A stretch of DNA of 9,149 bases from DASVEE01 sp036399695 (GTDB lineage: Bacteria; Acidobacteriota; Thermoanaerobaculia; Gp7-AA8), in assembly GCA_036399695.1 (NCBI GenBank), contig DASWMP010000081.1, forward strand, positions 1-9,149, in the 5' to 3' direction. Positions 1 to 7,415 of the stretch are shown piece by piece (position 1 is the stretch's first letter; each line of letters starts with the position of its first letter). Both the position numbers and the translations under genes were made by a program. The notes beneath the pieces were generated by a model. The model did not search any database. It had not been told where the DNA came from and worked only from the letters and a program-made list of their open reading frames with translations.

Positions 1-6
1 AGCAGA

Positions 7-26
7 GCGGTGGCTTTCGCCACCGC
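7..26 (-). terminator. Hairpin after the beta-glucosidase gene, probable terminator
   Basis: A perfect 8-bp stem (gcggtggc / gccaccgc) encloses a 4-nt loop. Read on the minus strand the loop is GAAA, a stable GNRA tetraloop. It starts 9 nt beyond the beta-glucosidase stop codon, where a transcription terminator is expected. The sequence after the stem (TCTGCT) has no real U-run, so a factor-independent role is likely but not certain; it may only stabilise the 3' end of the mRNA. Confidence 0.55.
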
Positions 27-35
27 ACTCCGAGA

Positions 36-1373
36 TCACAGACCGTTCGCTTTGATGACGCCCGAGTAGAACTTCGCGCTCTCTTTGGGCGTGCGCTCCT
101 GCGTCGAGTAATCGACGTGCACGATCCCGAACCGCTTCGAGTAGCCGAGCGACCATTCGAAGTTATCGAGCAGCGACCAGCAGAAGTAGCCGCGCACGTC
201 CGCGCCGCGCTCGATCGCGTCGAGCACCGCGTTGAGGTGCTTCTGGAAATACGCCACCCGCAGCGGGTCGTCCACGCGCCCGTTCTCCGCCATTGGGGGA
301 TCGTAGAACGCGGCGCCGTTCTCGGTGATGTAGAGCGGCAGCCTGCCGTAGCGTTCCGTCGCCCACGTCAGGATGTCGCACAGCCCCTGCGGGAAGACTT
401 CCCACGACGTCTCCGTGTAGGCCGCGCGCGGATTGCGCACGCGTGTGGCGCGCTCGATGCGGTTGTTGGGATCGTGCTTCGTCAGGCCGCGCGTGTAGTA
501 GTTGATGCCGAGGAAGTCGACCGGCTGGCGCAGCTCCGCGAAGTCACTGGAAGGGAACTCCGGCCACGCCTCGCCGAACATGTCCGTCATCTCCGGCGGG
601 TACTCGCCGAAGAAGAGCGGGTCGAGGTACTGGCGGTTCATGTACGCATCGGCACGCCGCGTGGCGGCGAGGTCTTCGTCCGACTGCGACACCGGGTACT
701 TCGGCTCCAGATTGACGACGATGCCGATCTGGTTCTTGAAATTGGCGCGATACGCCGCCATCGCTTTCGCGTGCGAGCGCAGCAGGTTGTGCGACGCGAT
801 GGGGGCCTCGAAGTCGTTCTTGTGTCCCGGCGCCAGCGCTCCGTGCAGGTAACCGCCGTCGCTGACCACCCATGGCTCGTTGAGCGTGGCCCACATCTTC
901 ACCCGGTCGTCGAGCGAGCGGTAGCAGACCTGCGCGTAATCGGTGAACCAGTCGGCGACGTCGCGGTTCAGCCAGCCGCCGCGATCGTCGAGCGCCACCG
1001 GCAGGTCCCAGTGATAGAGCGTGACGAGCGGTTGGATGCCGTTCGCCAGCAGCTCGTCGACGAGCCGGTTATAGAAGTCCAGGCCGCCCTGATTCACCCG
1101 GCCTGTTCCTTCGGGGAGGATGCGTGCCCAGGCGATGCTGAACCGGTAGGCGCGCAGCCCGAGGTCGCGCATCAGCTTCACGTCGTCGCGATAGCGCCGG
1201 TAGTGATCGCACGCGATGTCGCCACTCTCGTTGTTCACCGTCAGGCCGGGCGTTTTGGTGAAGCGGTGCCAGATGTTCGGCCCCGCCCCATCGGCGAGAG
1301 GCGAGCCCTCGATCTGATAAGCCGAGGTGGCGGCGCCCCAGAGAAAGTTGTCGGGAAAAGTACGGTGGCTCAT
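36..1373 (-). CDS. GH1 family beta-glucosidase
   Basis: This 445-residue protein has the usual length and motif order of single-domain glycoside hydrolase family 1. Retaining enzymes of this family hydrolyse terminal beta-glucosidic (often also beta-galactosidic or beta-fucosidic) bonds in cellobiose and other small oligosaccharides. Visible motifs are the N-terminal FLWGAATSAYQIEG (Q20), LYHWDLP (H121), TLNEPW with the acid/base Glu166, LGINYYTR (~288-295), YITENG with the nucleophile Glu351, and WSLLDNFEW (~399-407), which helps bind the -1 sugar. No signal peptide is seen, so it should be cytosolic and act on imported disaccharides. The ATG start gives the standard family N-terminus, but no Shine-Dalgarno sequence precedes it. 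A LacI-family-type operator lies 38 bp upstream, suggesting repression relieved by sugar. No transporter or regulator gene is adjacent. The exact substrate cannot be read from sequence. Confidence 0.96.
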   Translation of the reverse strand: MSHRTFPDNFLWGAATSAYQIEGSPLADGAGPNIWHRFTKTPGLTVNNESGDIACDHYRRYRDDVKLMRDLGLRAYRFSIAWARILPEGTGRVNQGGLDFYNRLVDELLANGIQPLVTLYHWDLPVALDDRGGWLNRDVADWFTDYAQVCYRSLDDRVKMWATLNEPWVVSDGGYLHGALAPGHKNDFEAPIASHNLLRSHAKAMAAYRANFKNQIGIVVNLEPKYPVSQSDEDLAATRRADAYMNRQYLDPLFFGEYPPEMTDMFGEAWPEFPSSDFAELRQPVDFLGINYYTRGLTKHDPNNRIERATRVRNPRAAYTETSWEVFPQGLCDILTWATERYGRLPLYITENGAAFYDPPMAENGRVDDPLRVAYFQKHLNAVLDAIERGADVRGYFCWSLLDNFEWSLGYSKRFGIVHVDYSTQERTPKESAKFYSGVIKANGL

Positions 1374-1411
1374 GCGTTTGACGGCGAAAGTCTATCGCGC
1401 CGGGGGCGGGA

Positions 1412-1425
1412 TGAAAACGGTTTCA
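1412..1425 (-). promoter_or_regulatory. LacI/CcpA-type operator upstream of the beta-glucosidase
   Basis: The minus strand reads TGAAACCGTTTTCA. This fits the catabolite-responsive element consensus TGWAANCGNTNWCA at every defined position on the plus strand and has the central CG typical of LacI-family operators. The dyad extends to ATGAAA/TTTCAT. It lies 38 bp upstream of the beta-glucosidase start. A weak promoter can be drawn over it: TTTTCA as -35 inside the operator, a 17-bp spacer, and TAGACT as -10, each matching consensus at 4 of 6 positions. Binding would then block transcription. The regulator gene is not in the window, so the ligand is unknown. Confidence 0.6.
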
Positions 1426-1448
1426 TTGGGGGCGGAGGGTTGGTTGTT

Positions 1449-1507
1449 AGTTGTTGGTTTCTGGTTGTTGGTGAAAACCGAAAACCAACAACCAAAAACC
1501 AACAACT
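1449..1507. repeat. Intergenic inverted repeat, TTGTTGGTT family
   Basis: Two 24-nt arms (1449-1472 and 1484-1507) are complementary at 23 of 24 positions and enclose an 11-nt A-rich spacer. The arms are themselves built from repeats of TTGTTGGTT-like units. The element sits 8 bp after the stop codon of the upstream PH-domain gene and before the beta-glucosidase promoter, so it may serve as a hairpin that ends or insulates the PH transcript. No U-run follows it. From memory, similar G/T- and A/C-only intergenic repeats are common in some Acidobacteriota genomes. Confidence 0.75.
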
Positions 1508-1515
1508 GAAAACTG

Positions 1516-2235
1516 CTACTGGACTGCCGCGCGCAGCAGCTTCGCCTCGGTCAGCAGCGTCGCGATCGCGGTTTCCTGATCCACGCTCGCGGTGGCGTCG
1601 TGGTCGTCGTGGTCGCCGAGGCCGGAGTCGCGCTGGCGGCGGACGCCTTCGCGGAGGAGCTCGCGGATCTGTTCGGCGTTGTCGACGCCGCGAAAGTAGG
1701 CGACGTGCATCGGCTCGAGCAGGGGGTTCTCTTTGCCGTGCGGGCCACCTCCGCCTCCGCCGGCGCTGCGGACTTCCACGTCGGCAATGCCGAGGAGGCG
1801 TTGCAAGGGGCCCTGCTTGATGGAGATGTTCTGGATGTTCGCCAGCGTCATCGTCTTTTCCTTGACGGTGGTGATGCCTTCGCGGATGCGGATGGCGCGG
1901 TCCGAGACCATGTACCAGCGCAGCTCGTAGTCGAGACGGAGCACGCCCCAGGTGAAGACCAGTTGGGTGAAGTAGGCGATCCAGGTGACGACTTCCAGGA
2001 TCTGGAGCGTGAGGATCAGGCCGCCCGGCGCGTCGGTCCGCCGGTCAAGCGCGAAGAGCGCAATGGTCCAGCCGAAGGGCGCGAGGAACAGGACGAACTG
2101 CGCGATCGTCCAGCGGAGCAGACGGAGGCGAAAGTAGTTCTGCGCCGCCTGAAAGATGCGAGGCGGCGAGCCGGGGGGAGGCGCCGGCTCGGCCGGCACT
2201 TTCGTCACCGCGAGAACGATGCTGCGCCAGCTCAT
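1516..2235 (-). CDS. PH (bPH2, DUF304) domain membrane protein, YdbT/YdbS-like
   Basis: This 239-residue protein has a Pro-rich N-terminus (~14-25), two hydrophobic segments (~43-63 and ~71-97), and a bacterial pleckstrin-homology domain from about 102 to 197. The domain carries the familiar pattern YELRWYMVSDRAIRIREG, then LANIQNISIKQGPLQRLLGIADVEV. A Gly-rich run (SAGGGGGGPHGK, ~157-168) interrupts the last strands, followed by a charged, His/Asp-rich C-terminal tail. bPH2 proteins often occur in pairs, as in YdbS/YdbT, and are membrane proteins of poorly known function, linked in Bacillus to resistance to antimicrobial peptides. The start ATG overlaps the stop of the upstream PH gene (ATGA), implying translational coupling and joint work. 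Codon use matches the neighbours. The family call is firm; no biochemical role can be assigned. Confidence 0.85.
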   Translation of the reverse strand: MSWRSIVLAVTKVPAEPAPPPGSPPRIFQAAQNYFRLRLLRWTIAQFVLFLAPFGWTIALFALDRRTDAPGGLILTLQILEVVTWIAYFTQLVFTWGVLRLDYELRWYMVSDRAIRIREGITTVKEKTMTLANIQNISIKQGPLQRLLGIADVEVRSAGGGGGGPHGKENPLLEPMHVAYFRGVDNAEQIRELLREGVRRQRDSGLGDHDDHDATASVDQETAIATLLTEAKLLRAAVQ

Positions 2236-2741
2236 GACTTCTTCGCCTCCAGCGCTTCACGGACGGCGCGCAGCTCGGCCGCGACTTCCATCAGTGCTGC
2301 CGGCAGGTCGTGCGCGGACGCCGCCTGTGCCTTGGGATGCTCGCGGACGCCGCGCATGCGCGAGTAGAGATAGTCGCGGACCATCGCGAACTCGCGGATG
2401 CCTTCGATCGTCATCTCGGCGTTGGCGCTGCCGCTCGCGGTCTGCACCTGGATGCGCGCCAGGCCGAACCACCGCTCCACGAGGTTGCTCGTCAGATGGA
2501 TGTCCTGGATGCGCGCATACGTCAGCGTGATCTCGCGGCGGAAGAGGATGCCCCACCGCATGGAGATCCCTTCGGCGTCAAAGTCGTACCGCATCGTGTG
2601 ATAGCGGAAGTAGAGCGGGATCAGGATGACGAAGAAGAAGGGTCCGAGAAGGAGAGAGCTGAGGGCGTAGTAATTCATCAGCTCGCGCCCGGGCCGCTGG
2701 ATGGCGAAGACGTGCTGCTCGGCGGACTGCATGGAGTACAT
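2232..2741 (-). CDS. PH (bPH2) domain membrane protein, first gene of the pair
   Basis: This 169-residue protein starts with a short cytosolic stretch containing VFAIQRPGRE, then one clear hydrophobic segment (~26-46), then a bPH2 domain (~48-125). Recognisable patterns are MRYDFDAEGISMRWGILFRREITLTYARIQDI and VERWFGLARIQVQTASG, cited here only as family hallmarks around residues 50-104. The C-terminus (~145-167) is Ala/Glu/Leu-rich and probably helical. It is the promoter-proximal gene of a two-gene unit with the PH-domain gene beginning at 2235, overlapping it by four bases. The first ATG is used here; a second ATG three codons in (2730-2732) is equally possible, and neither has a convincing Shine-Dalgarno sequence. 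By analogy with YdbS/YdbT the two may form a membrane complex. That is inference, and the physiological role is unknown. Confidence 0.82.
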   Translation of the reverse strand: MYSMQSAEQHVFAIQRPGRELMNYYALSSLLLGPFFFVILIPLYFRYHTMRYDFDAEGISMRWGILFRREITLTYARIQDIHLTSNLVERWFGLARIQVQTASGSANAEMTIEGIREFAMVRDYLYSRMRGVREHPKAQAASAHDLPAALMEVAAELRAVREALEAKKS

Positions 2742-2765
2742 GATAGTTGGCGAGGGATGGCGGTG

Positions 2766-2937
2766 GCAGTTGGCAGTTGGCGGTTGGAGAGGCGAAATGT
2801 TGAATGGTCAATGTTGAATGTTGAATATTGAATTGGGTGCCGGTCCACCGCGGTGGGTCATTCAACATTGAACATTCAACATTCAGCATTCAACATTTCG
2901 CTTTTCTCTCCCGCCAACCGCCAACTGCCAACCGCCA
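2766..2937. repeat. Long imperfect inverted repeat in a divergent intergenic region
   Basis: A dyad of roughly 85-nt arms is centred on the 12-bp palindrome ccaccgcggtgg (2845-2856). Two blocks match perfectly between the arms: 2770-2787 with 2914-2931 (18 nt, TTGGC/GGTTGG units) and 2792-2806 with 2887-2901 (15 nt, gcgaaatgttgaatg). Between them and the centre lie degenerate tandem copies of a GTTGAATGTTGAAT-like unit. An insertion of about 9 nt in the right arm and smaller ones near the centre break the symmetry. The element fills nearly all of the 223-bp gap between the PH-domain operon and tex, so both promoters must lie in it or at its edges. Confidence 0.8.
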
Positions 2938-2949
2938 ACTAACTCACGC

Positions 2950-2955
2950 TACACT
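2950..2955 (+). promoter_or_regulatory. Possible -10 element of tex
   Basis: TACACT matches TATAAT at four of six positions and lies 9 nt before the tex ATG, with no Shine-Dalgarno sequence between. This spacing would give a leaderless or near-leaderless mRNA. No good -35 box is found 16-18 bp upstream, where the inverted repeat ends. The call is weak. Confidence 0.25.
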
Positions 2956-2964
2956 CCGCCCCCC

Positions 2965-5073
<2,109 letters not shown>

Positions 5074-5410
5074 CCGCGAGAGAAGACGCGGGAGGCCCTG
5101 CCGAATCGGCGCGACGCTGTTGCTCGATCGCCCCGTGGCCTTTCTGTCGTTGCGCAACGGCTGCAGAACCGCCACATTGCGCAGCAGCTCACGGTCACAA
5201 TGTGGGACAGGCACTCCTGCCTGTCCGGACAGACAAGAGTGTCTGTCCCACATAGACAAATCCGTAACAACGAGGACTCCAACAGGTCACGGAGACACTT
5301 CTTCGATCGCGACAGGATCGCCACCGTCGATTGCCTGAAAAATCGAGGGCTGTTGCGCAATGTCCGGCGGTCGCGGATGGTTGCCCCGTCCGATGATTCA
5401 ACCAGCGTCC
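5074..5410. other. Intergenic stretch between tex and the phosphotransferase gene
   Basis: This 337-bp gap holds no convincing gene. Its core is the 52-bp double-hairpin repeat described separately. Around it are three copies of a TTGCGCA-type core: the perfect palindrome gttgcgcaac (5149-5158), attgcgcagcag (5175-5186), and ctgttgcgcaatgt (5351-5364). The second and third are in opposite orientation, so they form loose inverted flanks of the repeat. The promoter of the phosphotransferase gene probably lies in the right half, but no clear -35/-10 pair was found. Confidence 0.5.
5201..5252. repeat. Double-hairpin palindromic repeat (REP-like), GGACAGRCA family
   Basis: The 52 bp are two perfect hairpins side by side inside a tgtg...caca frame. 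Hairpin 1 is ggacaggca-ctcc-tgcctgtcc (5205-5226). Hairpin 2 is ggacagaca-agag-tgtctgtcc (5227-5248). Each has 9-bp arms and a 4-nt loop, and the two differ by one stem base pair that is exchanged on both sides. The outer 10 nt (tgtgggacag / ctgtcccaca) are also complementary, so a single long fold or a cruciform is possible. From memory, translations of this repeat (WDRHSCLSGQ, GQTLLSVRT-like strings) appear in many spurious hypothetical proteins, which marks it as an interspersed element. Confidence 0.85.
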
Positions 5411-6397
5411 ATGACAACGACCCGACAGGAGCTCGCACACGACGTCGTGACCGCCGTGGCGGCTAAGCTGTTCCCGGCGGCGCCGGTCGTCGACGTCGTC
5501 CCGTTGCGAGGCGGCCTCGAAGCAGCAGTCGCTCGCATTACGTTGCGGGACGAGGCGCGGCGGGAGCGGCATGTCGTCGTCAAGCGGGTGGCCAGCCATG
5601 CCGGGCGAGAGGCCGCACGCTACCGCGCGCTCGCTTCCTCCGGGGTGACGCCGTCGTTTCTCGGCGCGGTCGATCACGGCGACAGCACCTATCTCTTCCT
5701 CGAGCGCATCCTTCCGGTCAGCTCCTGGCCGTGGTGCGACTCCGCCAACACGCGCCTCGTGCTCGAACAGCTCGCGCGCGTCCACCGCTTCGCGGACGAG
5801 GCCCCGCACGTCGACGACTGGAACTACGACGCCGAGCTGCTGTCGTCGGCGGCCGAGACGATTGCCGTCGCTGCCGACTGCGCGGCGTCGCTCCCCGAGC
5901 TCGACATCCGCCGCGAGTTGCGGCCTCTCCGCCGTGTGGTGCCGTCGCTGGCCGACATGCGGAAGCAGATGAACGGCGCTCTCGGCGTCACACTCATTCA
6001 CGGCGACGTCCACACCGGCAACGTGATGCTCCGGAACGGCGCCGCGCGGCCGGAGGTGGTCTTTCTCGACTGGGGTCGCAGCCGCATCGGCTCGCCGCTC
6101 GAAGACGTCAGTTCGTGGCTTTTGTCGCTGCGGTCATGGGAACCAGCCGCCGCGCGGGACCACGACTCGCTCTTCCGTGCGTATCTGGCTGCCGCGGGAC
6201 AGCCGACGGCGTTCACGGCGGAACTGCGGGACGTCTACTGGATGGCCGCCGCCAGCAACGTCCTCGCGGGGGCACTGCGCTATCAGCTCCTCGTCGCCCG
6301 TGAGAGCACCGGGATGACGCGCGAGACGGCCATCGCCCAGGCGCGGGCCGCATTCCGCATCATCCGGCGCGCCGGCGAGCGCCTTCCGCGGGAGTGA
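5411..6397 (+). CDS. Phosphotransferase of the aminoglycoside phosphotransferase/kinase fold
   Basis: With this start the protein has 328 residues. It has the two-lobed kinase-like fold of the APH family: an N-lobe with the ATP-contacting Lys58 in HVVVKRV, a hinge region (YLFLERI, ~95-101), the catalytic loop HGDVHTGN (197-204, with catalytic Asp199 and metal-binding Asn204), and the metal-binding Asp220 in FLDWG. A helical C-terminal lobe follows (LEDVSSWLLSL and onward). The family phosphorylates hydroxyl groups on small molecules such as aminoglycosides, choline, homoserine, sugars or macrolides, and the substrate here cannot be named. Drug resistance should not be assumed. The open frame begins earlier (ATG at 5360, another at 5393), but the ATG at 5411 best fits where the family starts and where the repeat-rich leader ends. 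No start has a clear Shine-Dalgarno sequence. Its 3' end overlaps the convergent histidine phosphatase gene by 38 bp. Confidence 0.87.
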   Translation: MTTTRQELAHDVVTAVAAKLFPAAPVVDVVPLRGGLEAAVARITLRDEARRERHVVVKRVASHAGREAARYRALASSGVTPSFLGAVDHGDSTYLFLERILPVSSWPWCDSANTRLVLEQLARVHRFADEAPHVDDWNYDAELLSSAAETIAVAADCAASLPELDIRRELRPLRRVVPSLADMRKQMNGALGVTLIHGDVHTGNVMLRNGAARPEVVFLDWGRSRIGSPLEDVSSWLLSLRSWEPAAARDHDSLFRAYLAAAGQPTAFTAELRDVYWMAAASNVLAGALRYQLLVARESTGMTRETAIAQARAAFRIIRRAGERLPRE

Positions 6398-7013
6398 TGC
6401 CGGGCACGATCCTGCGATCGAAATCGAGGACGCGAATCGTCCCGTCGTCCTCGACTTCGATCGTGGTCACGCTGCAGTTTGCCGGCCGGTAGCACTCCCA
6501 CCGCGCCGGCGAGACGCCCTCGGCGTGCCCGACGACCTGCGCGATCGCGCCGGCGTGCGTGGCGACGAGCACGCGCGTACCGCGGTGGCGCGCGGCAATC
6601 CCGCGCAACCCGCCGAGCACGCGCTCGCGAAACCTGCGGTACGACTCGCCGCCCGGCCAGCCAAAGTCGGGGTCGTCCTGGGCGAGGTTGCGGCGCCATG
6701 AGTCGGGATAGCGGCGCGCGACCTCCGTGATGAGCCAGCCCTCGACCTCGCCGCAGGAAATCTCACGCAGCGAGCGCAGCGGTACGATCCGGCGCCCGCG
6801 TGCCGCCGCGGCGGCGGTACGGATGGCGCGAGGCGCCGTGCTCGAGTAGACGAGCGGCGCCAGGGGGCCGAGCGAGACGCGCCGCAAAGCATCGAGCTGT
6901 GCCTCACCCCGGTTGCTCACCGGAGTGTCGCACCACCCCGCCATCCGTGGCGTCGAGCCATACTCGTTCGCTTCCGTGTGCGCGTGGCGCAGCAGGAGCA
7001 ACGTCGTGACCAT
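6360..7013 (-). CDS. Histidine phosphatase superfamily protein (phosphoglycerate mutase-like)
   Basis: This 217-residue protein shows the branch-1 histidine phosphatase signature at its N-terminus, LLLRHAHTEAN, with Arg9 and the phospho-accepting His10. The usual RHGET reads RHAHT, so the Gly of the classic motif is Ala. Other pocket residues are Arg62 (SSTAPRAIRTA), acidic Glu84 (LREISCGEVEGW) and His153 (VATHAGAIAQVV). Such enzymes remove phosphate from small metabolites; relatives include cobalamin-pathway CobC, fructose-bisphosphatases and cofactor-dependent mutases. Its length and LREISCGEVEGW motif are closer to CobC/GpmB-like phosphatases than to glycolytic mutase. No cobalamin genes are nearby, so a specific role is not assigned. 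The start lacks a Shine-Dalgarno sequence. It lies 77 bp downstream of tRNA-Glu on the same strand and may be reached by read-through from the tRNA promoter. Confidence 0.9.
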   Translation of the reverse strand: MVTTLLLLRHAHTEANEYGSTPRMAGWCDTPVSNRGEAQLDALRRVSLGPLAPLVYSSTAPRAIRTAAAAARGRRIVPLRSLREISCGEVEGWLITEVARRYPDSWRRNLAQDDPDFGWPGGESYRRFRERVLGGLRGIAARHRGTRVLVATHAGAIAQVVGHAEGVSPARWECYRPANCSVTTIEVEDDGTIRVLDFDRRIVPGITPAEGARRRAG

Positions 7014-7072
7014 CGATCAGGAGAATTGACAGGAGCGTGCCAGCCCGGCTGCAGGCTTTGCCAACCAGCGCA

Positions 7073-7087
7073 CCGGGCCGTGCCCGG
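7073..7087 (-). other. Short GC hairpin just after tRNA-Glu
   Basis: ccgggc / gcccgg form a 6-bp perfect stem with a 3-nt loop, three bases past the encoded CCA end. No U-run follows on the minus strand. It could slow transcription or mark the 3' processing zone of the tRNA precursor, but a terminator role is not well supported, leaving read-through into the phosphatase gene possible. Confidence 0.35.
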
Positions 7088-7090
7088 CGG

Positions 7091-7166
<76 letters not shown>

Positions 7167-7220
7167 GTGAGGCGTGCCGCGAGCTGCTTCGAACGCGGGG
7201 GACGCGTTCGATGGGCCGCC

Positions 7221-7249
7221 AAAATACGGAGCGGGCGGCCTTCTGTCAA
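7221..7249 (-). promoter_or_regulatory. Sigma-70 promoter of tRNA-Glu
   Basis: On the minus strand a perfect -35 box TTGACA (7244-7249) is followed by an optimal 17-bp spacer and a -10 box TATTTT (7221-7226, four of six matches). Transcription should begin near 7213, giving a leader of about 47 nt to be trimmed by RNase P at 7166. This is the best promoter in the window and the only one with a consensus -35, fitting a stable RNA gene. Confidence 0.8.
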
Positions 7250-7376
7250 CTGCGGACGATAGGAACCGGACGAGGCTGGCGAAAATTGCCTGATGAGCGG
7301 TAGCGGCGGAGGCTGCCTCCGGCAGCCGCGCGACTGAAGTGGTTGTGGACCTTCTGGTCCGGTTGCCTCACATACA
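7250..7376. other. Non-coding stretch with two hairpins
   Basis: This is part of the roughly 165-bp gap between the tRNA promoter and the protease gene. No gene is seen. It contains ggctgcc-tcc-ggcagcc (7311-7327, 7-bp stem) and ggacc-ttct-ggtcc (7347-7360, 5-bp stem), upstream on the plus strand of the larger terminator-like hairpin at 7377-7400. These may be 3' UTR structure of the protease mRNA, or a remnant of an interspersed repeat. Confidence 0.4.
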
Positions 7377-7400
7377 AGCGCCGGCCTCGCGGCCGGCGCT
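7377..7400 (-). terminator. Strong hairpin after the protease gene, probable terminator
   Basis: A perfect 10-bp, all but one G-C, stem (agcgccggcc / ggccggcgct) encloses a 4-nt loop, 15 bp past the protease stop codon. On the minus strand it is followed by TTGTATG, a weak U-rich tail that includes the terminal stem base. The position and stability fit an intrinsic terminator of the high-GC type. Confidence 0.65.
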
Positions 7401-7415
7401 CTCCTGCAACGAACG

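Noticed and set aside
117..1820. Long plus-strand open frame (567 codons) opposite the beta-glucosidase and PH gene
   Set aside because: It is antisense to a GH1 enzyme with intact catalytic motifs, is Arg/Val/Ala-rich, and runs through the inverted repeat. High GC at third positions creates such shadow frames.
2766..2937. CRISPR array
   Set aside because: The repeated units are short, degenerate, mostly contiguous and in inverted arrangement, without unique spacers of uniform length, and no cas genes are near.
5411..6397. Aminoglycoside resistance gene
   Set aside because: The catalytic motifs prove only the kinase fold. The family is broad, no resistance cassette or mobile element is adjacent, and base use matches the neighbours.
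7029..7042. Sigma-54 promoter before the histidine phosphatase (minus strand TGGCACGCTCCTGT)
   Set aside because: The -24 half resembles the consensus, but the required GC at -12 is absent.
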